Assembly: GCA_965228415.1 (NCBI GenBank)
Contig: OZ245814.1
Location: 4,154,001-4,218,000 of the forward strand
From: Agaribacillus sp965228415
GTDB lineage: Bacteria > Bacteroidota > Bacteroidia > Cytophagales > Cyclobacteriaceae
Length of the DNA: 64,000 nucleotides
Direction: 5' to 3'
The notes beneath the pieces are model-generated. The model was given only the letters and a program-made list of their open reading frames with translations. It did not search any database and was not told the DNA's origin. Position 1 is the stretch's first letter. Every line of letters begins with the position of its first letter. The translations under genes and the position numbers were made by a program. Positions 33,922-45,362 of this stretch are shown one piece after another.

Positions 33922-35253
33922 ATGCTTAAAAGAACACTGACTTTTTTGTTGCTGGCGGGATCAACATCATTAGTATTTTCCCAGGGGATCCCACAAAAAT
34001 CGGATGAGTTACTGGAGGCCTTTGCCAGATTAAATAAATTCAATGGAACCGCGCTGATCTATCAGAATGGCAAGATATTATTGGAAAAGGGCTATGGATT
34101 CAAAGACGTGGAAAACAAAACGTTAAATGACAGCAATACTATTTTTCAAATTGGTTCGATTACCAAACAGTTTACAGCTGTCGTGATATTAAAACTTTTG
34201 GAACGCAATCAACTCTCGTTATCAGACAGACTGAGCAAATATTACCCGGATTTTCCCAAAGGTGACAGCATAACCATCGAACATTTGCTTACCCATACCT
34301 CGGGCATTTTTAACTATACGAACGATGCCTCTTTTATGAGCACCGAGGTTACTAATCCTGCCAGTGAGCAAAAAATATTGGCCCTCTTCAAAGATAAAGA
34401 TCTTCAGTTTTCTCCCGGCACCAATTGGGCTTACAGCAATTCGGGATATTCCTTGCTAGGTTATATTATTGAAAAAGTGACTGACACTCCCTACGAGGAA
34501 GTAGTCCGAAAATTTATTTTCGCCCCTTTGGAAATGAAAGACAGCGGATTTGATTTTGCGGGGCTGGTTCATAAAGAAAAGGCAACCGGCTATGATAATC
34601 TGGAACAAAAGTCCGTCGTGGTGGATTCATCCGTTTCCTACGCAGGAGGTGCCATTTATTCGATAGTTTGGGATTTACTCAAATGGCATAATGCGCTCCA
34701 GGCCAATAAGCTCATAGCCAATTCCCTGCTTGAAAAAGCATATACCCCCTATATGAACAATTACGGCTACGGTGTCACCATTGATTCTGTATTCAATAAA
34801 CGCCGTGTATCTCATAGTGGCGGGATATTTGGTTTTTCATCTTATATTACCAGAGTACCGGAGGATGACGTGTGCATCGTTGTATTAAACAATATCAACA
34901 ACCGCCACCTGGCTGATATCTCCAACAGACTACTGGCCATTACTTATGGTGAAGCCTATGAGATACCGGCTCCTCGCCAGGAAATTAAATTAGGCACTGA
35001 CATACTCCAAAAGTATGTAGGCATCTATGAAGTAAGACCTGATTTTTCAATTACCGTTACACTGGAGGACGGACGTTTGATGGGGCAGCCATCCGGACAA
35101 CGTAAGTCTCCGCTATTCGCCGTGAAGGAAAACCGTTTTTTCTTAAAGGATGTGGAGGTTGAAGTGGAATTTTTATCCGATAAAATTGCAGGTATTAATG
35201 AATTGGTTTTTTACCAGAACGGAAAGGTAACATCGGGAAAAAAAGTTAAATAA
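33922..35253 (+). CDS. Exported serine hydrolase, class C beta-lactamase family
   Basis: A 443-residue protein with a signal peptide (about 1-20, ending LVFSQG). The beta-lactamase-like domain has the SxxK motif in SITKQF, the YxN motif in WAYSNSGY and the HSGG motif near residue 300. A C-terminal beta domain of about 100 residues follows, as in D-aminopeptidase-like or esterase members. It may act on peptidoglycan peptides or small esters; resistance to beta-lactams is not implied. It is monocistronic. Confidence 0.87.
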   Translation: MLKRTLTFLLLAGSTSLVFSQGIPQKSDELLEAFARLNKFNGTALIYQNGKILLEKGYGFKDVENKTLNDSNTIFQIGSITKQFTAVVILKLLERNQLSLSDRLSKYYPDFPKGDSITIEHLLTHTSGIFNYTNDASFMSTEVTNPASEQKILALFKDKDLQFSPGTNWAYSNSGYSLLGYIIEKVTDTPYEEVVRKFIFAPLEMKDSGFDFAGLVHKEKATGYDNLEQKSVVVDSSVSYAGGAIYSIVWDLLKWHNALQANKLIANSLLEKAYTPYMNNYGYGVTIDSVFNKRRVSHSGGIFGFSSYITRVPEDDVCIVVLNNINNRHLADISNRLLAITYGEAYEIPAPRQEIKLGTDILQKYVGIYEVRPDFSITVTLEDGRLMGQPSGQRKSPLFAVKENRFFLKDVEVEVEFLSDKIAGINELVFYQNGKVTSGKKVK

Positions 35254-35271
35254 AGTCACAATTTTAGATTG

Positions 35272-36828
35272 CTAGAATCCTTCATCATCATCTGATACTT
35301 CTTCCTGTGGCTCTTCCTCCTCCGTTGTCTCCATGATAGGATTGTCATCTATGACCATCTCGGTAGGCTGATCCAGGACAAACGGTTCGTCGATATCATA
35401 ATACACTTTTCTGAACTCATCCACAAAGTTCTGCACTTCATTCATCTCTCCTAAAATGAAAACATACTCGCCGATTTTAGCTTTTGCTACGTTGGTTTTA
35501 TCTTTAATAATGTCATTGAATTCTTCATTATTGGAATATAAAACCAACCTGTTGTCTGAAAACCCTAAATAGTACCAGCTGGATGATATTTTTAAAAATA
35601 CATTAATGATATCTCCGTTCTCGGTTTTTCTGATTTCGACAAAACCATCCACCCGGGCATTGATATCATTGCGGGAGATATTGGAAATGCCAATTTTAGA
35701 ATCCAGTGGATTGTAAAAAGCCTTGTCAACCTCTGACCATACCAAATCTATGTCCGAAACGGCCAGAGCTTTCACCAGTTCGCTGGACTGAGAGACCAGT
35801 GCGGTATAATCTTCTTGCGTCTTTTCGTCATATAGTGTTGCTGCCCGTTCGCCCATTATTTCCGAGGCCTTATAAAGTAATTTGGTTTTGTCTTCATGGG
35901 CCTCCGGGATCCCCAGCCTTTCAATCAAATCCTGAATATCAAGCGCCATGGCATTCAATGCCGTAAGGGGTAGGTTATAATCAAAAACCAGGAAGGCATT
36001 CAAATCAAATTCATTGGTATCCATATTTCCCTCTCCTTTACCCGCTGCCACCAATTTCACCTGGCTATTGGGGGAAAGGAAATGCAAAGGGCCTTCAAAA
36101 GTGATTTTGGCATTCCCTTCATCGTAGGTAAAAGACCTGCCTGAAAAAGAACTTCCACTGGTTTTCGACGGTTCTTCAATCTTAAAGGCATTCATTTCCT
36201 CATCAAACATTAACATACCTTTTGGTAAGAAAAAGTCTTCATCTCCCAGGCTTTGACGTTCACTTACAAAGCTAGGGTAAAGAGAATAATCGCCCGATGA
36301 AAAATGTAAACCTGAAGAGGGCACGGTACCGTCTTTAGTAACGATCTGGTCATAATTGATAATTACCTGTTGTGTGTCGGAGATGGATTTATACTCTATC
36401 CAGGTATCGTAACCACTTATTTTTTTCAAATCTAATTTAACATAGCCATCTAATTCCAGTGCCTGTTTGGTGGCATACATGGTCGCTGTCCCCTTAAAAA
36501 TCATTCCCGGCGAGACCCGTATATTTTCAATTTCCTCGATTGTACCCCTGGAAACGGTTTGTAAATTTTTGTTTTTTCTGCCATCTCCGGCCGGTTCCAG
36601 TTCAAAGCTGTTAAATTTAATACCAAAAGTATCAGCGGCGGCTACCAGGTCGTAGGTAGCATCTCCGACAAACTCATTCCTGGAGATAATAGTTATGTGG
36701 CCATCACTAAGGTTATGATAGCCATTGAGGGTGTCAATTACCAGTGATGCATTCTCTAACGGTTGCAATTCGGAATTTTCCAGCACCGTCAATTCATTGT
36801 TTTCCGGGGTAACTTTAGCATCCGCCAC
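35272..36828 (-). pseudogene. Large exported protein, 3' part after a frameshift
   Basis: This frame continues the gene at 36789-40091. Its nominal start (MADAKVTPENNEL) is really mid-protein: the upstream frame reads HVTGIP, and adding one base to the C4 run at 36837-36840 gives HVTGIPLYQVADAKVTPENN without a break. About 518 residues, beta-strand-rich with repeated short acidic loops, ending in an acidic tail (EEEEPQEEVSDDDEGF). I recognise no domain. Confidence 0.7.
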
Positions 36829-39800
36829 TTGATAAAGGGGATACCTGTAACATGTAGTTGCAACGAGTTAATGTCATAACTGGCTGCGGCGGCATTAAAG
36901 GCCAGGGAGTCTAACTCCTTCCGGGTACTATAAAAATAAGAGCTGTTGATATCAACCTCTTCCGGCTTTTCCATTTTAACAGAGCGGTCCTCAAGATTCC
37001 ACTTGGCGTTGGTGATGGATGTTTTCATTTGGGCATAAGGAAAATTGATGGCGGCCACCCCCTCTATTTCCGGGCTGATATCTGCGGTGTTATTGACCAA
37101 ATCAAAATGCAGGCGAATGTCTTCACCTGACAACGCCGGCTTTTCCGGATTACTCGATTTGATTTCAAATTTTGCATGGCGCGCTGAATAAAAATTGGAA
37201 GTAAAAGCTAATTCCTGGGAAATTGCTTCTGATCCCCGTGTAAGGAGTTGCCCACCGCCCAATACGCCTTTAGGTGTAACATTTAAAAACCCATTTAAGG
37301 AAGCCGTCGATTCATATAATTGGATAGGTTCGTCGATGTTATGAATATACATACTATCCTTGTCAGGCACCCATCTCATTTTATAGTTTTCCACATAGGC
37401 ATCAGGAAAATTAGCCTCTCCGATGGTTTCGCTTTCCATGGTGATTTTTGATCCTTTTGCCACAATGGAGTCCACATAAAATACAAAGTCCTCAGACTCC
37501 AGGGTGGAGCTCAAGTATTCAATTTTCCCATTTCCTCTTAAGCCGTTCTTATCCAGTGTTAATGTTTTGAAGAATTTTCCTTTGTTTCCTTTTATGTCAT
37601 AGCCGCTAATCGGTGCCTGGTGCTCAAAGCCCAATGAGTTGTCCGGCATAATCTTTAGTTTTTCTTTAAAATCAGGTAGCAACCCACTGGTCACAAACGT
37701 CCCTTCAAAACCTACTGATCGCACATCGCTCTCACTTAAACTATCAATTTTGAAAGGTGGTATGACAAAGTACACCGATTGGTCCTTGTAAGCCCCTCCC
37801 AGGATCTCTTCCCCGTCAAAATACACCACAGCCCCGCTTGTTGCGCTGAAGGACGGATATCCGGGATAGACTCTCCTGGCTGATTTATTATTGGGCTTGT
37901 TAATTAATAGCGTTCCGGAAGTTCGATTCATGGTGCCTTTGGCCATGGCGTTCCGCATATCTACAGAATCGCTTCCCACCAGTTTATTTTCCAGCTGGGT
38001 TTTTTCACCGCCCAGCTCATCCTGTTCCTGTATATAAAACCGCACAGAATCGATGGATTGCATATCCACAAGGAAACTGTCATATTTAAAGGTAAAATTC
38101 CGGCCTACGTATTCAAAATTTCCGGCAAACAGCTGCCCGTCGAATGTAAAATCGCGGTTTTTCTTAAGTCGAATTTCCTTATCTCTGGGAATAATATAAA
38201 CATCCAGCAATTCACTGATATAAAATTTGTCAATACCTCTCACTGTCATTTCATCTTCCGGCAAATGATAGGTGGCATTAGGTTTATTAGTCAGCCGGGA
38301 GGCAATCAGGAGATTGTCAAAATCCTTTCTGCGGTTTTTAGATAATACGTTATGATAGGCCTTTCGTCGCACCTTGATCTCGCCACTGCTAACGCTGTAG
38401 TCGATAAAGTGATAACTCATTAAAAACTCCATGGCCGGCCTTACGACGTTTGCCGGTTGTTTTGAAAACTTAATGAGATCATCCACATTGAATTCTGACG
38501 AATTGATTTTGCGAGAATAGCCTACTACCAAAAATAAAGGGTGAAATTTGTAAATGCCTGTCATTTCCCCAAATCGGTCCGGGTTAAAGTATTCCTGAGA
38601 CTCAAAATAAGCCGGGATCTGACTCCTCGCATTCAGGATCGATATATCAAGGCTATCTGCACTTAAATCCCACTTAATCATATCAGCGGTGATATCCATG
38701 TTAAAATAGGAGGCAAAAAACGGCGCATACTTATACCTCCCCTGATCCTTTAATACCACCAGGTGTTTATTAAGAAAGTTGTATTTTATTCTGATAGCAG
38801 GATGAACAATTGAATCTCCGTTTTGATAAATTACGATGGAGGCCACATCCGCTTCTACCAGCGAATCACTCATAAAATAGCGCAATGCCTTAGAGCGAAA
38901 CATTCGCTGTCCTTTATTTCGTACCTCAATAGAAGCCGGGCCGGCATAAAGTGAGGAACTTGATATCTTACCCCCTTCCAATGAAAATCCGCCTTTGTAG
39001 ATTAATTCATCATCACTGGCCAATTTTACCTTGACATCATTATCATATGATTTAAACCTTGGAAATCGGGCCTTTTCTTTGCTATCATGACGCTGGCTTT
39101 CAAAATCAAAAACACCTGCCACCGCCTTGTCCAGTTTTCCTACATAACTCATCTTGACATTCTCCGCCGATAATTTAGGTTTGGAAACATCAAAGTTATA
39201 TCTATCTAAATGGCAATAGACGGAGTCAGATCCAAGGCCTGCCACCGACCAGTCAAACTTCCCTCCGGTACCGACAAAGGTATTATCCTTCAACATAAGC
39301 GATCCGCTGCTGTTGATCAGAGCGGTGGAATCAAAAGTAGTTACGAAAATCAGGTCAATACTCTCAAAAGTTATTACCGGTCCCTCCAATTCAGGCTGGG
39401 GTGTTTCATACAGCGGCAGGTTGAGGTTGTTATTAGCCTGGGGCTCCGGTTCGCTTGTATCTTCCCAATCCGTATCCCAATCATCATTGCTTTTTTCTTC
39501 ATCCCAGTCACTGAACCAGTTATCATCTTCCTGATCTGTTGCTTCAACCTCTGTTTCTTCGGGGATTATTTCCTCCACTATTTCCTGGGGCTCAATAAAA
39601 TCAAATTTATAGGATGTGTTTTCAAAATACAGTTTATTAAATGATGAGAAGTAGAGTGCCCTGTGATCAAAAATAGTTTTCAGGCTGAGAAAAAAATTTC
39701 CAATTTCTTTAGGTCCGTATTGATCAACTGTTTTCTGCGATACTTCCAACAACCCAGTAAGTGTTTGCCCGCCAAGACTTTCATTACTTACCCCATAAAC

Positions 39801-40091
39801 GATCGAGGCGAAAAAGTTTTCAAAATGCGGTCTGGCAGGCACCCCTTTGGCATACATACCGGAAGCAATTTTCATTAATTTTTCCTTCTGATCGGTGGAA
39901 AAGGTATTCCCATTCCATAATCCCTCAAAGGCGGCTCCTACTTCCTGGGCCTGAGGCGATTTGGTACGGTTCATCATTTGTGTCACCTGTGTGGCAAAAG
40001 CCGTATCGACTTTAAATTTCCCTACTTGTGAAAATGCTTGATAACCAGCGATCAAAAGCAAACCGAATATGCAGATAATCTTAAATTTCAT
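36789..40091 (-). pseudogene. Very large exported protein, 5' part, frameshifted near the end
   Basis: The first about 1,090 residues of a protein that would be about 1,600 long. It has a signal peptide (about 1-21, ending YQAFSQ), an alpha-helical start, an acidic Asp/Trp-rich linker (DDNWFSDWDEEKSNDDWDTD, about 195-215) and then a long beta-rich body with repeats such as SLMLKDNTFVGTGGKFDW. The body recalls the stacked beta sheets of large surface or periplasmic proteins, but no family is recognised. The frame is lost at C4 (36837-36840 on the plus strand as G4), after which the wrong frame soon stops. Either a true mutation, a phase-variation-like change, or a sequencing error. No partner genes nearby. 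Confidence 0.7.
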
Positions 40092-40234
40092 TCACTCATC
40101 TTTCAGCGGACCAAGTTAGTTCCGGCGGTTTTTACTTCGTAATACTTAACGATCATTTACGCAAAAAAATGTAATTTTTACAGATTATTACCTTTAATTT
40201 ACTCATTTACAACCTTATGTAAGTTATTGTTACA

Positions 40235-41071
40235 CTATTTCTCAAATAATAGACAGGACCAGTTGTTCTTGTGAGTAGTTTTGGAAATGATAAACCCAAG
40301 ATTTCGTGCCTTTTCTTTTAATGAATTTTCATCTTCCCGGTAAAAGCCACTAAGCAGTAGTATGCCCCCCTGCGAACGCATCCTTTGCGCATAATAAGGT
40401 AAATCATGCATCAGCACATTTCGATTAATGTTGGCAACAATGATATCGTATTCTCCGGAAATAGCGGTTATGTCACCCTGCTGGATTTTAATTTCCTCGC
40501 AATCATTAATCCTAAAGTTTTCATGACTGTTTTCTATGCTCCACGTATCAATGTCGCAGGCAGTTATCTCCCGGGCACCACGTAGTTTTGCCATTATGGC
40601 CAGGACGCCGGTACCACAACCTACATCCAATACCTCCTTGCCCTGATGATTAATCTCCAATTGATTTTTTAGCATCAAAAAGGTGGTTTCATGGTGTCCG
40701 GTGCCGAAAGACATTTTAGGGTTGATGATGATTTCGTAGGGATAGGATTTTGAAAGCTGGTGAAACGATGCCCTTACCACACATCGCTGGTCTATGTATA
40801 TCGGCTCATAATTATCTTCCCACTGTTGGTTCCAATTCTTTTTTGCTATTGGCGTGATCTCATATTTCAATACAAAATCGGGCTTATATTTGTCTGCAAT
40901 GGCATCAATGGCTTCCCGGTCAACCACTTCCGATTCCAGGTAGGCGGAGAAACCGTCCTGATGTTCCACAAATGAATCAAATCCCAGCATAGAAAATTCC
41001 GCAACCAGAATATCATTGAACTGTGCCGGGCAATAAATTTTAATCTCCTGAAAGTCCATGCTAAATGGCAT
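40235..41071 (-). CDS. prmA: Ribosomal protein L11 methyltransferase
   Basis: Methylates ribosomal protein L11 using S-adenosylmethionine. The sequence shows an N-terminal substrate domain, the GTGHHETT motif, the SAM-binding VLDVGCGTGVLAI and the motif IVANINRN. The total of 278 residues is normal. It is the last gene of a run tpiA - DUF6150 - prmA with 8 bases between the DUF6150 stop and its start. Confidence 0.95.
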   Translation of the reverse strand: MPFSMDFQEIKIYCPAQFNDILVAEFSMLGFDSFVEHQDGFSAYLESEVVDREAIDAIADKYKPDFVLKYEITPIAKKNWNQQWEDNYEPIYIDQRCVVRASFHQLSKSYPYEIIINPKMSFGTGHHETTFLMLKNQLEINHQGKEVLDVGCGTGVLAIMAKLRGAREITACDIDTWSIENSHENFRINDCEEIKIQQGDITAISGEYDIIVANINRNVLMHDLPYYAQRMRSQGGILLLSGFYREDENSLKEKARNLGFIISKTTHKNNWSCLLFEK

Positions 41072-41079
41072 TGCACCGG

Positions 41080-41424
41080 CTAATCGCAGCCGGCATGGGA
41101 AATTACATCCGTATAGTAGATAGTGAAATGAACATTAGACGGATCACTGGCTATGTAAATTGTGAAGTCGGCTAAATCTCTTTTATCGGTAAAATACCAT
41201 AGTCCGGCATCATCCGCCAATAGTTTATTTTCTTCTTTGAAAACATTTAAATCGGCAAAAGCCTCAGTCTTCTCTTCATAGACTATATAGTCGGCCCTTC
41301 GTTCATTAGGTTCAACATATACCACCCCGAAAATATTGCAGGGGTCTGTCTGCCGGGGTGCCGCTTCATTCCCAAAGAAAAAAGCAGATAAGTAAACTGG
41401 CAGCCATATGATGTTTAAACCCAT
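41080..41424 (-). CDS. DUF6150-like exported protein, 114 aa
   Basis: A small protein with a signal-peptide-like start (hydrophobic 3-18, ending FFFGNEA) and the pattern CNIFGVVYVEPNERRADY...DLADFTIYI, given in part, which I place in DUF6150. Function unknown. Its ATG directly follows the tpiA stop with no gap, so translation is probably coupled. Confidence 0.72.
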   Translation of the reverse strand: MGLNIIWLPVYLSAFFFGNEAAPRQTDPCNIFGVVYVEPNERRADYIVYEEKTEAFADLNVFKEENKLLADDAGLWYFTDKRDLADFTIYIASDPSNVHFTIYYTDVISHAGCD

Positions 41425-42186
41425 CTAAAATGATTTTATGATATCTACAAAGTCCCGGGACTTCAAAGAAGCGCCGCCAATTAAACCTCCATCGACATCC
41501 TTACCGGAAAATATCTCTTTTGCATTGCCTGGCTTGCAGCTTCCCCCGTAGAGAATACTTAAATTATCCGCAATTTCCTCGCCAAATTTTCCGGCAATGT
41601 GTTTTCTCAGGATCTCGTGCATTTCCTGAGCCTGGTCTGCGGTGGCGGTTTTTCCGGTCCCAATAGCCCATATCGGCTCATAAGCAATGACGATCTTTCC
41701 AAATTCTTCCGGACTTAGGTGAAACAGGCTATCGGTCAACTGTTGACAGACAAATTCAAATTGTGTATCCGCCTCTCTGATTTCGAGTGACTCACCGCAA
41801 CAAAATATCGGGTTCAAACCGTTGGCAAGGGCGGTATCCACTTTTTTTGCCAGCAATTGGCTGGTCTCATGAAAATATTCTCTTCTTTCACTATGTCCTA
41901 AAATTACGTAATCTGTATTTACGGACTTCAGCATGGCGGCGGAAATTTCGCCGGTGTAAGCGCCTGATTCATGCTCGTTGCAATTCTGAGCACTGAGAAA
42001 AATGTTATCAATGCCTTCCAATAGTTTTGACACGCTGGATAAATGCACAAACGGAACTCCTAAAATAACATGTACATTATCATTGACCTCATCCTTCACC
42101 ATGTTAAGGATTTCAGAGGTGAGTTTAAGACCTTCCTGCAAATCATTATTCATTTTCCAGTTGCCGGCAACAATATTTCTTCTCAT
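41425..42186 (-). CDS. tpiA: Triosephosphate isomerase
   Basis: Interconverts dihydroxyacetone phosphate and glyceraldehyde-3-phosphate in glycolysis. It starts with RRNIVAGNWKMN (substrate-binding Asn/Lys), has the catalytic His in ILGHSERR and the catalytic Glu in VIAYEPIWAIGTG, and ends with the phosphate-binding YGGSCKPGN and GGASL. The ATG at 42186 is chosen because a TTTT-N19-TATATTTG promoter lies at 42217-42247, which rules out the further upstream TTG at 42219 as the start. 253 residues, normal. Confidence 0.96.
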   Translation of the reverse strand: MRRNIVAGNWKMNNDLQEGLKLTSEILNMVKDEVNDNVHVILGVPFVHLSSVSKLLEGIDNIFLSAQNCNEHESGAYTGEISAAMLKSVNTDYVILGHSERREYFHETSQLLAKKVDTALANGLNPIFCCGESLEIREADTQFEFVCQQLTDSLFHLSPEEFGKIVIAYEPIWAIGTGKTATADQAQEMHEILRKHIAGKFGEEIADNLSILYGGSCKPGNAKEIFSGKDVDGGLIGGASLKSRDFVDIIKSF

Positions 42187-42216
42187 TGGATCAAGGTTTA
42201 AGTAAAAATTGCAGGC

Positions 42217-42247
42217 CAAATATAGAAATTGCCCGGGGTTTTTAAAA
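42217..42247 (-). promoter_or_regulatory. Bacteroidota-type promoter of tpiA operon
   Basis: On the minus strand, TTTT (42244-42247) and TATATTTG (42217-42224, a full TAnnTTTG match) are 19 bases apart, and the start would lie about 20-25 bases before the tpiA ATG. It decides the tpiA start codon. Confidence 0.55.
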
Positions 42248-42304
42248 TCATGGAAGGAACTTTTAGGGTTTTCGGCCGGGATAGCCTTAGGTTGAATGAA
42301 TATG

Positions 42305-45130
42305 CTAACCGAGTTTTTCCTTTAAAAACTTCGAAGTATGGCCCTCATCGATTTTTACCATTTCTTCCGGCGTTCCTGAAAACACAACAGTACCCCCGTT
42401 TTCACCTCCTTCGGGCCCCAAGTCGATGATCCAGTCCGCCGACTTTACCACTTCCATATTATGTTCAATAATGATGGCTGTATTTCCCTGATCAACCAAT
42501 GCATTGATGGCTTTTAACAGCTTTCTGATATCATGAAAATGCAGCCCTGTGGTTGGCTCATCAAAAATAAACAATATATGTTCTTTAACGCCGCTGGCTC
42601 CTTTGCCTAAATAAGAAGCCAGCTTCACCCTTTGAGCCTCTCCACCGCTTAGTGAACTGGAAGACTGTCCCAGCCGCACATAGCCCATCCCAACTTCCTG
42701 CAAAGGCAATAATTTATTGAGAATTGTACTTTTATCCTGAAAGAATTCAATACTTTCATCAACCGTCATGTCCAAAATTTCTGCGATATCTTTTTCGCGA
42801 TACTTGATCTCCAATATTTCATTCTTAAACCGTTTCCCCTTGCAACTTTCGCAGGTTAGCTGGATATCGGCCATAAATTGCATCTCAATTTTTACAATGC
42901 CCTCCCCCTGACAAGTCTCGCAGCGACCACCATCCACGTTGAAAGAAAAATACGCAGGTTTGTATCCTCGTTGTTTGGAAAGGGCCTGTTCGGCAAATAA
43001 TTGCCTTATGCCGTCATAGGCCTTTACATAAGTTACAGGATTAGAGCGGGAGGATTTGCCGATGGGGTTTTGGTCAATAAACTCTATGCGATTGATTTTT
43101 TTATAGTCACCCCCCAGCTTATCATAGTGGCCGGACATGTCACCAACAGTCCCCAGTGTTTTGCCAATAGCCGGATAAAGAATTTTCTTTAGCAACGTAG
43201 ATTTACCAGATCCGCTGACACCGGTGATGGCCGTCAACACATCCAAGGGAATTTTTACATTGATGTTTTTGAGGTTGTTTTCTCTTGCGCCATAGATCTC
43301 CACGGCATCGCGCCACTTCCTCCTCACTTTAGGAATTTCGATAATATCCTTGCCCATCAGGTAATTGGCGGTGTACGTGTCTGCTCCCTTTAATGCCTCT
43401 ACATTCCCCTGAAATACCAACCTACCCCCATCACTTCCCGCTTCCGGGCCAATATCAATAATTTGGTCGGCCTGGCGCATGATCTCTTCTTCATGTTCTA
43501 CAACAATTACCGTGTTACCCAGATCTCTTAATGATTTTAATACACTTATCAAGCGGGTAGTATCCCTGGGGTGCAAACCAATACTTGGCTCATCCAGAAT
43601 ATACATAGAACCAACTAATGCACTGCCCAATGAAGTAGCCAACTTTATACGCTGAAATTCCCCGCCGGATAAAGACGAAGTCAGGCGATTAAGCGTGAGG
43701 TAACCCAGTCCGACCCGGATCATATAGTCCAGCCGATTATTTAATTCCTTGAGTATTCTATCTGCAATTTGCTGATGGTGAGGGCTCACTTCCAGCTGCG
43801 TAAAATATTCTCTGACCCTTTCAATGGGCATCAGCACCAGGTCTATGATGGAATGACCATTTATCTTGACGTAAGCGGCATCCTTGCGCAGCCGGCTGCC
43901 AAGGCAATCGGGACACACCGTTCTTCCCCGATATCTCGACAACAAGACGCGATATTGGATTTTATGGGTTTTTGATTCAAGATGTTTGAAAAAAGCATCC
44001 AGCCCCTTGAAATATTTGTTGCCTTGCCATAGCAATGCGACCTGTTCCTGGGTAAGTTCGTTAAAAGGACGGTGAATAGGGAAGTCAAAATCCATGGCGT
44101 GGTTGATGAGTGGATCAAGCCATTTTTTCATGGTTTCACTGCGCCATGGGGCGATTGCCCCTTCAAAAACCGATAACCCCTTATCGGGAATGACCATATC
44201 CCGGTCAATGCCAAGTACCCTGCCAAACCCCTCACAGGTCCTGCAGGCGCCATAGGGGTTATTGAAACTGAATAAATTAATGCTGGGTATTTCAAACCGC
44301 TGACCATCAAGCTCAAATTTATCGGAAAATTCCCTTTTTTTACCTCCTGCGACCGTGATCTGGCATTTTCCGTCCCCCTCAAAAAAAGCAGTCTGAACGG
44401 AATCCGCTAACCTGAACTGGGTTTCTTCATCGTCCTTTTTAACTATTGCCCGATCGATGAGGACAAATTTTTTCTTCGCTTTTTCAAAGGTGGTAACATC
44501 CTCTTGCAAATCTTCTATAAAATAAAGGTCATCGTCTATTACCAGCCGGGTATAACCTTTACTTAACAGGATATTTAATTCTTGCTGGGCCGTGCGGTCA
44601 GGCTGTAAGTTTAAAGGGCTTAATATCATGATCCTAATGCCCTCTTCCAACGTCTTTATAAATTCTACCACGTTGGTGACCGTATCCTTAGTAACTTTTT
44701 CACCTGAGATGGGTGAAAAGGTAGTACCTATTCTGGCAAAGAGCAATTTCAGGTAGTCGTAAATTTCCGTGGTCGTTCCAACCGTGGACCTGGGATTCCT
44801 GGTATTTACTTTTTGTTCGATAGCGATGGCAGGAGACACTCCTTTAATATAGTCTACTTCCGGCTTTTCCATACGGCCTAAAAATTGCCTCGCGTAGGAG
44901 CTTAAACTTTCTACATACATTCTTTGCCCCTCTGCAAATAATGTATCAAAAGCCAATGACGACTTACCCGAACCTGATAAGCCTGTAATAACAACAAATT
45001 TATACCTGGGTATTGCTACGGAGACATTTTTGAGGTTATTCACCCTCGCTCCTTTAATAACAATATATTTTTTGGGATCTAATTGTTCAAATTCCTTAAT
45101 TTCTTTAACTGCTAGTACCTCGTTCATCAT
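42305..45130 (-). CDS. uvrA: Excinuclease ABC subunit A
   Basis: The DNA damage-recognition ATPase of nucleotide excision repair, 941 residues. Two ABC cassettes with Walker A (ITGLSGSGKSS and ITGVSGSGKST) and signature motifs (LSGGEFQRIKLA and LSGGEAQRVKLA) are present, as are the zinc-binding CxxC pairs (CRTCEGFG, CETCQGEGIV and CESCKGKRF). Length and order are normal. A TATCTTTG box is only 5 bases before the start, so the mRNA may be leaderless. Confidence 0.97.
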   Translation of the reverse strand: MMNEVLAVKEIKEFEQLDPKKYIVIKGARVNNLKNVSVAIPRYKFVVITGLSGSGKSSLAFDTLFAEGQRMYVESLSSYARQFLGRMEKPEVDYIKGVSPAIAIEQKVNTRNPRSTVGTTTEIYDYLKLLFARIGTTFSPISGEKVTKDTVTNVVEFIKTLEEGIRIMILSPLNLQPDRTAQQELNILLSKGYTRLVIDDDLYFIEDLQEDVTTFEKAKKKFVLIDRAIVKKDDEETQFRLADSVQTAFFEGDGKCQITVAGGKKREFSDKFELDGQRFEIPSINLFSFNNPYGACRTCEGFGRVLGIDRDMVIPDKGLSVFEGAIAPWRSETMKKWLDPLINHAMDFDFPIHRPFNELTQEQVALLWQGNKYFKGLDAFFKHLESKTHKIQYRVLLSRYRGRTVCPDCLGSRLRKDAAYVKINGHSIIDLVLMPIERVREYFTQLEVSPHHQQIADRILKELNNRLDYMIRVGLGYLTLNRLTSSLSGGEFQRIKLATSLGSALVGSMYILDEPSIGLHPRDTTRLISVLKSLRDLGNTVIVVEHEEEIMRQADQIIDIGPEAGSDGGRLVFQGNVEALKGADTYTANYLMGKDIIEIPKVRRKWRDAVEIYGARENNLKNINVKIPLDVLTAITGVSGSGKSTLLKKILYPAIGKTLGTVGDMSGHYDKLGGDYKKINRIEFIDQNPIGKSSRSNPVTYVKAYDGIRQLFAEQALSKQRGYKPAYFSFNVDGGRCETCQGEGIVKIEMQFMADIQLTCESCKGKRFKNEILEIKYREKDIAEILDMTVDESIEFFQDKSTILNKLLPLQEVGMGYVRLGQSSSSLSGGEAQRVKLASYLGKGASGVKEHILFIFDEPTTGLHFHDIRKLLKAINALVDQGNTAIIIEHNMEVVKSADWIIDLGPEGGENGGTVVFSGTPEEMVKIDEGHTSKFLKEKLG

Positions 45131-45134
45131 CCAA

Positions 45135-45164
45135 CAAAGATAATATAGTGGGTTAAATTTTAAA
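45135..45164 (-). promoter_or_regulatory. Candidate uvrA promoter with almost no leader
   Basis: TATCTTTG (45135-45142) matches TAnnTTTG and TTTA (45161-45164) lies 18 bases upstream. The transcript would start at or within a few bases of the uvrA ATG at 45130. Confidence 0.4.
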
Positions 45165-45362
45165 TATCAGTATCGCTAATTATTAAAAGATAAGATTCTA
45201 CAAAAAAACATACATTCGGTTTATTACCAAACAAAATTTTATAAGGCATTGTTTTTGCTTAGGTAAATGTATGAAATCGGGGTATGGTCAAAATAATCCA
45301 TCATTTTATGCGAAACAGGCCAATTATTATTTTTACTTTTTCAAAAAATTAGGTACATTTAA

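Noticed and set aside
42187..42219. Longer tpiA starting at 42219
   Set aside because: It would include the promoter box TATATTTG at 42217-42224, and the family N-terminus RRNIVAGNWKMN begins right after the ATG at 42186.
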